A program made the position numbers and the translations under genes. Below, piece by piece: positions 18,063-27,299 of a stretch of DNA of 64,000 nt. The notes beneath the pieces were generated by a model, which made no database searches, was not told where the DNA came from, and saw only the letters and a program-made list of their open reading frames with translations. Every line of letters begins with the position of its first letter. Position 1 is the stretch's first letter. Source of the stretch: Paenirhizobium daejeonense (GTDB lineage Bacteria; Pseudomonadota; Alphaproteobacteria; Rhizobiales; Rhizobiaceae). Location: positions 620,001 through 684,000 of the forward strand of contig NZ_JACLAL010000001.1 in NCBI RefSeq assembly GCF_014280875.1. Direction: 5' to 3'.

Positions 18063-18218
18063 GAGGTCTCTGAAAATGGGCCGCTGGCGATCCGGATTCG
18101 TCGACGCGGTGTTTTGGGGCGAATATCGGGTTATTCGCTCGCAACCGCAAGGGAATTGCTGCTCAGCCGCGTTGGCCTCTGCTTGACCGCCCGGATGCCG
18201 GCTGGCATGGATCCATCC

Positions 18219-18983
18219 ATGTGCGGACGCTTTTCACTAACGGTAACGCCGGATGAGGTGCGGGAGACTTTCGGGCTCGTGGAGCTTGAGGGCTTTCCGG
18301 CCCGCTACAACATTGCGCCGACTCAGCCGATCCTGGTCGTCGTCTCCAGCGACAGGCGCGAACCGGGCAGTAACCTGCCGGAGCGCCAGGCCGTTCTTGT
18401 GCGGTGGGGTTTTCTGCCGGGGTGGGTCAAAGATCCGCGCGACTTTCCTCTGCTCATCAATGCCCGGTCGGAAACCGCCATCGGCAAGGCCTCGTTTCGC
18501 GCCGCGATGCGCCATCGCCGCGTGCTTGTGCCTGCTTCGGGTTTCTACGAATGGCACCGTCCCGATAAAGAAAGCGGTGAGGCGTCGCAGGCCTATTGGA
18601 TCCGTCCGCGGCATGGCCGGATCGTCGCTTTCGCGGGATTGATGGAAACCTGGTCTTCCGCCGATGGTTCGGAGGTGGATACCGGCGCTATCCTGACGGT
18701 ATCAGCCAATCGCACGATCGGTCGTATTCACGACCGGATGCCGGTCGTCATCAAGCCGGAGGATTATACCCGCTGGCTCGATTGCAAATCGGGCGAACCA
18801 CGCGACGTCGCGGATCTCATGGTGCCGGCGGAGGAGGATTTCTTCGAGGCCGTGCCTGTCTCCAACCTCGTCAACAAGGTTGCCAACACCGGTCCTGAGA
18901 TCCAGGAACCGGTTGGCAATAGCCTTCCGCCGGCGAAAGCGCCGGTCGGTAAGACGGATGGCGGTCAGCTCAGTCTATTCTGA
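18219..18983 (+). CDS. yedK: SRAP/YedK abasic-site DNA-protein crosslink protein
   Basis: A 254-residue SOS-response-associated peptidase (HMCES/YedK) protein. It shields abasic sites in single-stranded DNA by a thiazolidine bond through Cys2. The start must be 18219, because only this gives Met-Cys-Gly-Arg-Phe with Cys at position 2 after Met removal; in-frame upstream Met codons would bury it. Other family residues are RYNIAPTQ, NARSET, and the His of TVSANRTIGRIHDRMPV. I saw no LexA-type box in the 156 bp upstream. Confidence 0.93.
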   Translation: MCGRFSLTVTPDEVRETFGLVELEGFPARYNIAPTQPILVVVSSDRREPGSNLPERQAVLVRWGFLPGWVKDPRDFPLLINARSETAIGKASFRAAMRHRRVLVPASGFYEWHRPDKESGEASQAYWIRPRHGRIVAFAGLMETWSSADGSEVDTGAILTVSANRTIGRIHDRMPVVIKPEDYTRWLDCKSGEPRDVADLMVPAEEDFFEAVPVSNLVNKVANTGPEIQEPVGNSLPPAKAPVGKTDGGQLSLF

Positions 18984-18989
18984 GCTTGT

Positions 18990-19124
18990 TCAGGCGATCT
19001 GCTTGGCAGGCTTGCGCTTCAACATCAGCGCGGCTGCCAATACAGCCTTCAATCCGAGAGGCCTGTAATGGGAGGCAAGATTATTGCTTGCCGGCTTCCC
19101 CTCGGCGGAATTCTTCTTCTGCAT
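18990..19124 (-). CDS. 44-residue conserved-looking small protein
   Basis: A short gene beginning MQKKNSAEGKPASNN and ending LMLKRKPAKQIA. AGGAG lies 7 bases before the ATG. The protein is basic, with a hydrophobic patch (LGLKAVLAAALML, about residues 23-35) flanked by Lys/Arg, suggesting membrane or nucleic-acid association. It converges with yedK, leaving 6 bp between the ends. The site, spacing and balanced composition support a real gene; function unknown. Confidence 0.6.
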   Translation of the reverse strand: MQKKNSAEGKPASNNLASHYRPLGLKAVLAAALMLKRKPAKQIA

Positions 19125-19320
19125 GTCATGCTCCTGTGGGTGTTTCCTGGCGTCGTCGTCTTTTTATTTTTCGCTCTGTCTGAGCAGATCATGACAAAAA
19201 CGTGACGCTTTCCATGACGCAAATCAAATTTAGTCAATATCGACCATAATCCGCGATCAAGCGGTGCGGCGAAAGCGTAGGGGCACCCCGAAAGAGATGA
19301 AGACAGGAGGCCAGAGCGGC

Positions 19321-20172
19321 TCAGAGACCGCGGTCGATCTCGGTCAACCCGTTCTCGTGTCCCTCTTCTCCGATGGTCAGCGTGCCGTAGCGACGACGCC
19401 AGGTGCGTGCGCCGAAGGGCAGCGAGAGGAGATAGGCGAGCACGGTGAACGACAGAACTTCGAAGGTGAAGCTCATGAGCAGGGCGACATAAAGAACGAC
19501 ACCGAGAATCATCGGCAACACGAGATCGCGACGGATGCGGCTCGTTTCCGACTTGCCGGACCAGACCGGCAGGCGGCTGACCAGCAGATAACCGATCAGG
19601 ACCGTATAAAGCGATCCCGCATAGGCGACAGGTGCCGTCGGCGGCACGCCAAGAAATCCGAGATACACCGGCAGCAGCACCAGCATGGCCCCTGCAGGTG
19701 CCGGCACGCCGACGAAATATTCCGATTGCCAGGGAGCCTTGGTCTCGCGATCCGCCATGACATTGAAGCGGGCGAGCCTCAGGCCGGCGGCAATCGCATA
19801 GAGCAGGGCAGCGATCCAGCCGAGCGAGCGGGCCTGATCTAGGATGAAGGCATAGAGCACAAGCGCAGGGGCAACGCCGAAGTTGACGATATCGGCCAGC
19901 GAATCCATCTGGGCGCCGAACTTGGACGTCGCCTTCATCATGCGGGCGATCCGCCCGTCGATCCCGTCGAGGAATGCCGCAGCCAGCACCATCATCACCG
20001 CCAGTTCGTAACGGTTTTCGAAGGCGAGCCGAATGCCGGTCAGGCCGGCGCAGATGGCCAACACGGTGATCAGGTTAGGAACGACCAGCCGTAACGGGAT
20101 CTCCCGAAGCCTTGGGCCCCGCGAACCGTCATCCTTGGCTGTGCCTTCGGGCTGCTGCTGTGCTGTCTGCAT
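19321..20172 (-). CDS. pssA: CDP-diacylglycerol-serine O-phosphatidyltransferase
   Basis: A 283-residue inner-membrane enzyme that makes phosphatidylserine from CDP-diacylglycerol and serine. The CDP-alcohol phosphotransferase signature is intact (DGIDGRIARMMKATSKFG then AQMDSLAD, near residues 88-115), followed by several TM helices. It starts 23 bp after psd, the next enzyme of phosphatidylethanolamine synthesis, so the two are an operon. Its length fits the type II, membrane-bound bacterial enzymes. Confidence 0.95.
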   Translation of the reverse strand: MQTAQQQPEGTAKDDGSRGPRLREIPLRLVVPNLITVLAICAGLTGIRLAFENRYELAVMMVLAAAFLDGIDGRIARMMKATSKFGAQMDSLADIVNFGVAPALVLYAFILDQARSLGWIAALLYAIAAGLRLARFNVMADRETKAPWQSEYFVGVPAPAGAMLVLLPVYLGFLGVPPTAPVAYAGSLYTVLIGYLLVSRLPVWSGKSETSRIRRDLVLPMILGVVLYVALLMSFTFEVLSFTVLAYLLSLPFGARTWRRRYGTLTIGEEGHENGLTEIDRGL

Positions 20173-20195
20173 TTTGCCTTGCTCCCGCGACGCGC

Positions 20196-20894
20196 TCAGC
20201 TTCGACGGCTGACGACCGGACCTTTGGAGGAGCCGAATTCGGCAATCACGGTTTCCCCCGCAATGGCCGTCTGGCCAAGGGAAACGCGCGGCTCGGCACC
20301 TGCCGGAAGGAACACGTCGAGGCGCGAACCGAAACGGATCAGGCCGAAACGTTCGCCGGCATCCAGCGGTTCGTTGGTATGGGTCCAGCAGACGATGCGG
20401 CGTGCGACGAGGCCGGCGATCTGCACAACGCCGATTTCACCATGGGTGCTTTCGATCACGATGCCGTTACGCTCGTTTTCCTGGCTGGCCTTGTCGAGTT
20501 CGGCGTTGAGGAAGCTGCCTTCGCGATAGGCGACGTTGATGACGCGGCCACGCACCGGAGCACGATTCACATGGCAGTTGAACACATTCATAAAGATCGA
20601 GATGCGCAGCATCGGATCGCTGCCGAGGCCAAGCTCTTCCGGCGGTGCGACCATCTGGATGGCCGATACGCGGCCGTCGGCCGGGCTGATGACCAGATCG
20701 TCGTCCTGCGGGGTGACGCGTTCGGGATCTCGGAAGAAGTAGGCGCACCAGAGCGTCAGAACAAAACCGATCCAAAAGAGCGGTTCGAAGATCCAGCCAA
20801 GAATGAGGGATGCCACGAAGAATGCGGCAACGAAGGGATAGCCTTCCTTGTGCACCGGCACGATGGACTTACGAATGCTATCGAACAGATCCAT
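20196..20894 (-). CDS. psd: Phosphatidylserine decarboxylase proenzyme
   Basis: A 232-residue short-form Psd. It cleaves itself at the Gly-Ser bond in [11 protein letters not shown] near the C-terminus to make the pyruvoyl cofactor, then decarboxylates phosphatidylserine to phosphatidylethanolamine. Two N-terminal membrane segments (about 20-55) and [10 protein letters not shown] are typical. The start at 20894 ([10 protein letters not shown]) follows GAGGTAATC; an extension to 20954 lacks support. First gene of psd-pssA. Confidence 0.95.
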   Translation of the reverse strand: MDLFDSIRKSIVPVHKEGYPFVAAFFVASLILGWIFEPLFWIGFVLTLWCAYFFRDPERVTPQDDDLVISPADGRVSAIQMVAPPEELGLGSDPMLRISIFMNVFNCHVNRAPVRGRVINVAYREGSFLNAELDKASQENERNGIVIESTHGEIGVVQIAGLVARRIVCWTHTNEPLDAGERFGLIRFGSRLDVFLPAGAEPRVSLGQTAIAGETVIAEFGSSKGPVVSRRS

Positions 20895-21207
20895 GATTAC
20901 CTCGCGTCGTTGCTGTTTCGGGTCTTGAAGTCCATACCCACGCGCTTGAAGCAAGGGTAGGAACTTCTAATTGGTGGCTGCTGACTAACCCGAAAGCGCT
21001 TCCGGGGCAATGCTTGCGGCCTTCAAAGGCTGTTTACGCGACATTCGGTCCCCTACGTGAGAAGTGCCGGATATTCCATGCTGCGCCGCCGCAAAATTGA
21101 AGATTCGTGCACCTTCCGTCAACGATTACCCGCTAAAAATGGTGGGTATGCATTGCAGGCCGTGAAGTGCGGAGCCTTCTTTCCCGCGCAATAAACTGGA
21201 CGAACGA
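20895..21207. other. Divergent intergenic region psd / GGDEF gene
   Basis: A 313-bp gap between divergent genes. It should hold both promoters. Apart from an imperfect palindrome CCGAAAGCGCTTCCGG near 20991, I see no gene, repeat or clear operator. Confidence 0.5.
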
Positions 21208-22500
21208 GTGCGTAGGGCTGGAAAGACTTCTGACGACGATAAACAATGGCATAGCGAGCGCAGCGATTTGCTCTGGATCGCTGGCCCCGAGCGTTCTGTT
21301 CCGACTGCCTTGCTTAAGGCCGGTGTGATCGCAAGGCAGGAGCCAGGAAGGATTGCTGGTCCCGCCGTGGTATTCTTCCCCCTTGCCCGGGAAAGCCTAG
21401 GTGTCGGTATCCGGGATCTGCGCCGCACCCTCGGTGAAAGTGCCTACCTTGTCGCTGTCGTTGAGGAGAAGCTTGGCCCTGACTGGTTCGAGCGCGCTCT
21501 CGATCTGGGTGCGGACGATGTATTGACGGATATCGACGAGGCCGAGGTTGCCCGCTGTCTGTCTCGCGCCCGCAAAGGGCTTGAGCGGGTGCGGCGGGTT
21601 GAAGACGAGGTGGGCCAAGTCACCCTTGAACGCGACTATCTTCAAGCTTGCATCGATCATCTGCCGACGCCGATCTTTTTCAAGAATGTGGAAGGCATAT
21701 ATGTCGGTTGCAATGGCGCCTTCGCTGAATATCTGGGGCGACCGCTCGAGACGATTCTCGGGGCATCCGTCTATGATATCGCTCCTCCGGAGATCGCGAG
21801 GCGTTACCAGGCTGCCGACGACGCGCTGTTCGATAGCGGCGGGGCGCAGGTCTACGAAAGCAAGGTCTGCCATTCCAACGGCGACATGCGATTTGTCGAA
21901 TTCCAGAAGGCGGTCATCAAGAGCAGGAATCAGGGCGTTTACGGCATCGCCGGAGCGATCCTCGACATTACCGATCGCAAGCGCCTGGAGATGCAGCTGA
22001 TCGACGCCGCCGAGCGCGATCCCCTGACCAATGCCTATAATCGTCGCAAGTTCTTCCAGCTTGCCGAAGATGTCAGCGAATGGGCGCGGAATGGGCCAAG
22101 GCCGGTCTCTGTGGCCGTCATCGACGTCGACCAGTTCAAACTTATCAACGACCGTCTCGGTCATTCTGAGGGGGACAACGTGCTTTGCACGGTTTCGCAA
22201 GTGCTGGAAGCGACCAGCGGTGAGGACAATATCGTTGCCCGCGCCGGCGGCGAGGAGTTCTATGCGCTGTTTCCGGGAGTATCTCTCAAGGCTGCTGCGA
22301 CGATAGCAGACGAAATGCGCCGCGAGGTCGAGCGTTTCTGTCGGGTCGATGGACTGTCGGCGGTCGCCGGAACTGTCAGCGTCGGTCTAGCCCAGTTCGA
22401 TCCGAAGTCTGAAAGTCTCGATGACGCGCTGAAACGTGCCGATTCCGCCCTTTATCTCGCCAAGCGCGAGGGCAGAAACTGCCTCCGCTTAGCCCTCTGA
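21208..22500 (+). CDS. PAS-GGDEF diguanylate cyclase
   Basis: A 430-residue soluble signalling protein. Residues about 20-130 look like a receiver domain that has lost its phospho-acceptor (AVVFFPLA where LxLLDxxMP is expected) yet keeps the GADDVLTDID tail. A PAS domain follows (about 145-260), then a GGDEF domain with an intact active site (RAGGEEFYALF). The RxxD inhibitory site appears broken (SGED at the expected position), so feedback inhibition by c-di-GMP may be weak. The start is GTG at 21208. The PAS ligand is unknown. Confidence 0.9.
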   Translation: MRRAGKTSDDDKQWHSERSDLLWIAGPERSVPTALLKAGVIARQEPGRIAGPAVVFFPLARESLGVGIRDLRRTLGESAYLVAVVEEKLGPDWFERALDLGADDVLTDIDEAEVARCLSRARKGLERVRRVEDEVGQVTLERDYLQACIDHLPTPIFFKNVEGIYVGCNGAFAEYLGRPLETILGASVYDIAPPEIARRYQAADDALFDSGGAQVYESKVCHSNGDMRFVEFQKAVIKSRNQGVYGIAGAILDITDRKRLEMQLIDAAERDPLTNAYNRRKFFQLAEDVSEWARNGPRPVSVAVIDVDQFKLINDRLGHSEGDNVLCTVSQVLEATSGEDNIVARAGGEEFYALFPGVSLKAAATIADEMRREVERFCRVDGLSAVAGTVSVGLAQFDPKSESLDDALKRADSALYLAKREGRNCLRLAL

Positions 22501-22519
22501 CGCGCCGTATTGGCAGCCA

Positions 22520-24406
22520 TCAGTTTGCCGGCGCCTTGCGCACCACCACGCCGAATTCGTCGCTCTCGCGTACCTGCCTGAGATGTTCTTCCGCCTGTGT
22601 CGCTTCGCGCTGGCGGTTCCACATCGAGGCGTAGAGCCCGTTCTTTTCCAGAAGTGCGGAATGCGTTCCGCGTTCGGCGATCTCTCCGCCCTTCAGGACG
22701 ATGATCTCGTCCGCTCCGACTACCGTCGAGAGGCGATGCGCGATGACCAGCGTCGTGCGGTTTCTTGAAACGATGTCGAGGGCCGCCTGAATCTCGTGCT
22801 CGGTGGTGGTGTCGAGTGCCGAGGTCGCCTCATCGAGAATCAGGATCGGGGGCGCCTTCAGCACCGTGCGGGCAATCGCCACGCGCTGCTTCTCTCCGCC
22901 GGAAAGCTTCAGTCCGCGCTCGCCGACCATTGTCTGGAAGCCATCCGGCAGATCGCTGATGAAATGGCTGATTTGCGCGACATCCGCAGCCTGTACGATT
23001 TCCGCATCGGTCGCGCTGGGTCGTCCGTAGCGAATGTTATAGGCGATGCTATCGTTGAACAGCACGGTATCCTGCGGAACCATGCCGATCACCTTGCGCA
23101 GGCTCTGCTGGGTGACGTCACGCACATCCTGGCCGTCGATGGTGATCGAACCCTGCTGAATATCGTAGAAACGATAGAGCAGACGCGAGATGGTAGACTT
23201 GCCCGCGCCGGAGGGACCGACCACGGCAACCGTTTTGCCGGCCGGCACCTCGAAGGAAATGCCCTTGAGGATCGGACGCTGCGGGTCGTAGGCGAAGTGG
23301 ACATCCTTGAACGCGATGCTGCCCTGAGCAATTGCAAGCGCCGGTGCGCCGGGCTTGTCGTTCACTTCCGCTTGAACTTCGAGGAGGTCGAACATCTGTT
23401 CGATGTCGGTGAGACCCTGCCGGATCTCGCGGTAAACAAAGCCGATGAAGTTGAGCGGAATCGAAAGCTGCATCAGCATCGCGTTGATGAAGACGAAATC
23501 GCCGATGGTCTGCTCGCCGCGCTGCACCGCGAGTGCAGACATAACCATCATGACGGCCGTGCCGAGGCCGAAGATCACACCCTGGCCGAAGTTGAGCCAG
23601 CCGAGCGAGGTCCAGACTTCGGTCGCGGCTTTTTCATAACGCGCCATCGACCCGTCGAATCGTTTGGCCTCCATCTCCTCGTTGCCGAAATACTTGACGG
23701 TCTCGAAGTTCAGGAGCGAGTCGATTGCCTTGGTGTTGGCGTCGGTATCGCTGTCGTTCATCGCGCGACGAATGTTGATGCGCCAGTCGCTGGCCTTGAT
23801 TGTGAACCAGATATAGGCCCAGACGGTAATGGCCGTCACTGCCAGATACGAGAAGCCGTAGCCCCACCAGAAGATCACTGCCGTCAGCAGGAATTCGATG
23901 AGCGTCGGAACGGAATTGAGAATGGTGAAGCGTACGATCGTTTCGATGCCCTTGGTGCCGCGCTCGATGATGCGCGAAAGGCCGCCGGTCTTGCGCTCCA
24001 GATGGAAACGCAGGGAAAGACGGTGCATGTGAACGAAGGTCTTGTAGGCGAGCTGGCGCACCGCATACTGCCCTACGCTGGCAAATAGCGCGTCACGCAG
24101 CTGGTTGAGGCCGACCTGGGCAATGCGGACGACGTTATATGCGATGACGAGCACCACCGCGCCAAGCAGGAAGGCGGGAAGCAGCCCGACCATGTCGAGC
24201 TTGCCGTTAAGCGCATCCGTTGCCCACTTGAAGAAATAGGGGACGAGGATCAATACGAATTTGGAGACGATCAGGAAAACGGTTGCCCAGACGACCCGCA
24301 TTTTGAGATCGCGCCGGTCGGCGGGCCACATGTAGGGCCACAGATTGACCAGCGTCTCCATCGGGTTGCTGCTGTCGGCAGAAACCGTCTTCTTTCTGTC
24401 AGCCAT
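22520..24406 (-). CDS. Atm1-type ABC exporter (half-transporter)
   Basis: A 628-residue fused permease-ATPase of the Atm1/HMT1 branch of ABCB exporters. Six TM helices span about 35-330; the nucleotide-binding domain has Walker A GPSGAGKST, signature LSGGEKQRVAIAR, and Walker B PPILILDEATSALD. Bacterial Atm1 proteins export glutathione-linked or heavy-metal adducts and sulfur compounds, acting as homodimers. The gene is monocistronic, separated from the LysM gene by a strong terminator-like hairpin. The substrate is inferred from family only. Confidence 0.92.
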   Translation of the reverse strand: MADRKKTVSADSSNPMETLVNLWPYMWPADRRDLKMRVVWATVFLIVSKFVLILVPYFFKWATDALNGKLDMVGLLPAFLLGAVVLVIAYNVVRIAQVGLNQLRDALFASVGQYAVRQLAYKTFVHMHRLSLRFHLERKTGGLSRIIERGTKGIETIVRFTILNSVPTLIEFLLTAVIFWWGYGFSYLAVTAITVWAYIWFTIKASDWRINIRRAMNDSDTDANTKAIDSLLNFETVKYFGNEEMEAKRFDGSMARYEKAATEVWTSLGWLNFGQGVIFGLGTAVMMVMSALAVQRGEQTIGDFVFINAMLMQLSIPLNFIGFVYREIRQGLTDIEQMFDLLEVQAEVNDKPGAPALAIAQGSIAFKDVHFAYDPQRPILKGISFEVPAGKTVAVVGPSGAGKSTISRLLYRFYDIQQGSITIDGQDVRDVTQQSLRKVIGMVPQDTVLFNDSIAYNIRYGRPSATDAEIVQAADVAQISHFISDLPDGFQTMVGERGLKLSGGEKQRVAIARTVLKAPPILILDEATSALDTTTEHEIQAALDIVSRNRTTLVIAHRLSTVVGADEIIVLKGGEIAERGTHSALLEKNGLYASMWNRQREATQAEEHLRQVRESDEFGVVVRKAPAN

Positions 24407-24441
24407 GAATACCGGCCCTGTTCTTGCGCAAAATCATAAAA

Positions 24442-24468
24442 GGCGGCAGACCTGTTCGGCCCGCCGCC
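24442..24468 (-). terminator. Rho-independent terminator of the LysM gene
   Basis: On the minus strand an 11-bp stem (GGCGGC...GCCGCC, with two G-T pairs) and loop GAACA is followed by TTTTATGATTTT. It lies about 50 bp after the LysM gene and before the ABC gene. Confidence 0.65.
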
Positions 24469-24520
24469 CCTCGGCAAATAGGGTCTAGCCCCAGCTATTG
24501 CAATGGGCGTTTTTTGATCG

Positions 24521-26497
24521 TCAGTTCAGCTTTTCGCCATGCAGTCTCTTGCGATGCAGTTCTTCCGCATTCGGTAATGCCTCGTCCGGCACGGAAAAAA
24601 TCTGGCCCGGTTCGATCTTGTCCGGATTGGCGATCTGCTTGGCGTTCGCCAGATAGATCGTGGTGTAACGGACGCCCTGACCATAGACGCGGCGCGAAAT
24701 CTGCCACAGCGTATCTCCGCGCCGGATGATGACGCTGTTGCGGCTTTCCTGCAGCGGAGCCTGTGTGATCGTCTTCGGTTCGGCGGTCGCAGTTTCCGTC
24801 GTGCCCTGCCTTGAAGGGCTCTGCTCCTGAACGGCAACGGCAGGCGCGGGCGCTGCAGGGGCCAGGATCGCGTCAATCAGGCTGGCAAGCTTGGGCACGG
24901 CGGCGCCCATCGCCTGGACGTCGCCAGCCGGAACCGCACGCAGCGTAGAAAGCGCTGTCTTTGCGCCGCTTGTCGCTTGCGAGATGAAATCGATCAACGC
25001 CTGACCCGTTGAAGACGGCAGACGAAAGTCCGCAATAGACTGGAGGCCGATTTCCGTGGCGGAACGGGCGGCGGCCAGTTCCTCGATAGCGGGTGTCTTG
25101 CCGTCGGCGTAGAGACCCTTGAGGATAGCGAAAGCCTTGGAGAGCGCATCGCGCTGCTTTTCGAAGGAGACCTGTTCCAGTGGAACAAGGGCGCCTGCTT
25201 CGCCGGAGGCCTGAGCGACGACGGAGACCTGATCGCCGGCCGGGCGGTCGAACGGTACGGAGGCCTTCACCTTGACGTTGCCGTTCTCATCCAGCAGTTC
25301 GACGGTAATGATATGGCTGCCGACCGGCAGGTCGATGGTGCCCTCGACCACGAAATGGCCGGTTGCGTCGGTCTTGGTTTCTCCTATCCGCGTTTCGTCC
25401 GCCATCGCACGCACGGTGCTTGCTGCGGGCGCTTCACCGGCCACGAAGATGCGCTTGCCTTCGATCTCAACGGCGCTGACCTGGATTTCAGCCTTTACGG
25501 CCGGGGCAGTCGGTGTCGCGGCATCGTTGGGCTCTGCCACAGCAGTTTCCGCTGCAACCCGGCTTTGCTTGGTCTCGGAATTCACCGTTTCCGGCAGGGT
25601 AATCATGCGGCTTGCTTCGCCGGGTTTGGTGACCATGGCAAGCAGCTTGCCGTCAGCCGAGTTGGGGACGGAGACCGTGGCCATCTCTTCTGAAGTGGCG
25701 GTCTTTCCGTCCTTGCCGGTGACGCGTAGCGCCAGCACGTGATCGCCGGGCGGAAGCGGCTGGTCCAGCACGGCCACGAAATCGCCGTTCGGTTCGACCT
25801 GCACCGAGGTAACAGTCTTGTCGCCGCTGACGATGTCGAGCTTGGCGCCGGGCTCTGCACTGCCGGCAATCACCGTCGAGCCATCGGGCTCGACGCGCAG
25901 AACGTCGAAGCGTGGCAGCATCGAGGCGCTTTGGTCGGCAGGTGCCGCCGGAGTGGCTGCTGCAGGTGCCTCCGTTGCCGGTGCGGCCGGAGCCATCGTG
26001 CCCTTGAGGGCGTGCTCGATCGGTCCCAAAAGGGTGCCGGCTGCGGACGGATCCTGCGGCAGCGCTTCAAGGAGCGCCAGAGCCTTGGCGGCATTGTCGC
26101 GAGCACTCTTCAGCGTATCGATTGCGGTTGTGTCGGGCAATTGCGGGATTTCAAGCGCCGACAGCGCCGAAAGTGCACTTCGAGCGGCCGTCTTCGCCGA
26201 GGTGAATGCCTCGATCGCCGGTGTCTTGCCGTCGGCAAACAGGGCCGATAGGCCTTGTACGGCGGTCGTCGCATCTGCCTTCAGGCGATCCATCTTCTCG
26301 GCTGCGGCCTTGCCGGCTTCGGCAAGCGTCGTTTCCGCCTTCGCTGCCGTATCCTTGGTTGTGTCGGCGGCTGTCGTCGTCGGCTTCTCGGCTTCCTTGC
26401 CGGTCTCGGAAATCCGCGGCAACACGAAGAACACCATCAGCAGAGTCGCCACGCCCAGCACCAACAAAGCGACCCATCCGGTGCGGTTTTTCATCAT
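24521..26497 (-). CDS. LysM protein with duplicated helical domains and Ig-like domains
   Basis: A 658-residue membrane-anchored envelope protein. Order: TM segment (8-27), Ala-rich helical domain (about 75-165), two Ig-like beta domains (about 196-278 and 335-418), a second helical domain (about 450-546), a Pro/Gln linker, and a C-terminal LysM peptidoglycan-binding domain (588-637, IRRGDTLWQISRRVYGQG). The two helical domains share the exact segment ADGKTPAIE and similar flanks, so they are an internal duplication. GGAGAG precedes the start. A role in peptidoglycan attachment is inferred. Confidence 0.88.
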   Translation of the reverse strand: MMKNRTGWVALLVLGVATLLMVFFVLPRISETGKEAEKPTTTAADTTKDTAAKAETTLAEAGKAAAEKMDRLKADATTAVQGLSALFADGKTPAIEAFTSAKTAARSALSALSALEIPQLPDTTAIDTLKSARDNAAKALALLEALPQDPSAAGTLLGPIEHALKGTMAPAAPATEAPAAATPAAPADQSASMLPRFDVLRVEPDGSTVIAGSAEPGAKLDIVSGDKTVTSVQVEPNGDFVAVLDQPLPPGDHVLALRVTGKDGKTATSEEMATVSVPNSADGKLLAMVTKPGEASRMITLPETVNSETKQSRVAAETAVAEPNDAATPTAPAVKAEIQVSAVEIEGKRIFVAGEAPAASTVRAMADETRIGETKTDATGHFVVEGTIDLPVGSHIITVELLDENGNVKVKASVPFDRPAGDQVSVVAQASGEAGALVPLEQVSFEKQRDALSKAFAILKGLYADGKTPAIEELAAARSATEIGLQSIADFRLPSSTGQALIDFISQATSGAKTALSTLRAVPAGDVQAMGAAVPKLASLIDAILAPAAPAPAVAVQEQSPSRQGTTETATAEPKTITQAPLQESRNSVIIRRGDTLWQISRRVYGQGVRYTTIYLANAKQIANPDKIEPGQIFSVPDEALPNAEELHRKRLHGEKLN

Positions 26498-26652
26498 TCT
26501 TTCTCTCCGGGCGGATAAACCGCCATGACCCCAAGGAAATTGCTAGCGTTATCTGTCCGTTTTCACAAGCGTTCTCAAGGGATTCCGGGTTTCCGCACAC
26601 CGCTTTCAGTCTATTTTGTTGACCTCATGGTCCCTGCATAGTTTTTTGGGGC

Positions 26653-27273
26653 ATGACCGAAAACAAATTTCCGATTCGATCCGTCTGCGTCTACTGCGGC
26701 TCACAGCCCGGACGCGATCCCGCTTACATTGAAGCCGGCCGTGCGCTTGGCCGTTCCATTGCCACGCATGGGATGCGTCTCGTCTATGGCGGCGGCACCA
26801 AGGGCATCATGGGGGCGGTTGCAAGTGGCGTTCTCTCTAACGGCGGCAAGGTGACCGGCATCATCCCGGAATTCCTTATCGACATGGAGGCGACACGCCA
26901 TTCCCTCGGTCAGCTCGATGACCTGATTATCACGCCGGACATGCATGCGCGCAAGCATGCGATGTTCGAGCGCGCCGATGCCTTCGTGACGCTTCCGGGT
27001 GGCATTGGCACGCTTGAGGAAATCGTAGAGATCATGACTTGGGCCCAGCTCGGACGCCATGAAAAACCGATGGTCTTCGTCAACGTCAACGGCTTCTGGG
27101 ACCCCATGCTGGAACTCATCCGTCACATGCGCGACCAGGGCTTCATCCACACCGGCCACCGCGTTCAGCCGCTCGTCATCGCAGATGTCGAGGAGGTTGT
27201 GCCGACGATCCTCGACCGGCTCGATGCTGCCGCCAATACCGGCGGCGCCGGCGAAGTGATTTCCAAACTTTAA
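26653..27273 (+). CDS. LOG family protein (TIGR00730)
   Basis: A 206-residue Rossmann-fold protein of the LOG (lysine decarboxylase-like) family, which releases free base from nucleoside 5'-monophosphates such as cytokinin ribotides or AMP. The signature PGGIGTLEE near residue 115 and GGGTKGIMGA near 55 are intact, as is the Arg in MHARKHAMFERAD. In plant-associated rhizobia such enzymes could yield active cytokinin, though many act in housekeeping. Monocistronic, ending convergently with rarD. Confidence 0.92.
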   Translation: MTENKFPIRSVCVYCGSQPGRDPAYIEAGRALGRSIATHGMRLVYGGGTKGIMGAVASGVLSNGGKVTGIIPEFLIDMEATRHSLGQLDDLIITPDMHARKHAMFERADAFVTLPGGIGTLEEIVEIMTWAQLGRHEKPMVFVNVNGFWDPMLELIRHMRDQGFIHTGHRVQPLVIADVEEVVPTILDRLDAAANTGGAGEVISKL

Positions 27274-27279
27274 GGTGAG

Positions 27280-27299
27280 GCCGGCGCTTCAGCGCCGGC
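27280..27299. terminator. Shared hairpin between LOG gene and rarD
   Basis: GCCGGCGCT and AGCGCCGGC form a perfect 9-bp stem between the two convergent genes. The rarD stop codon lies at the loop. No clear T-run on either side. Confidence 0.5.

Noticed and set aside
22796..24088. Plus-strand open frame of 430 codons opposite the ABC exporter gene
   Set aside because: Antisense shadow; the opposite strand has all ABC motifs intact.
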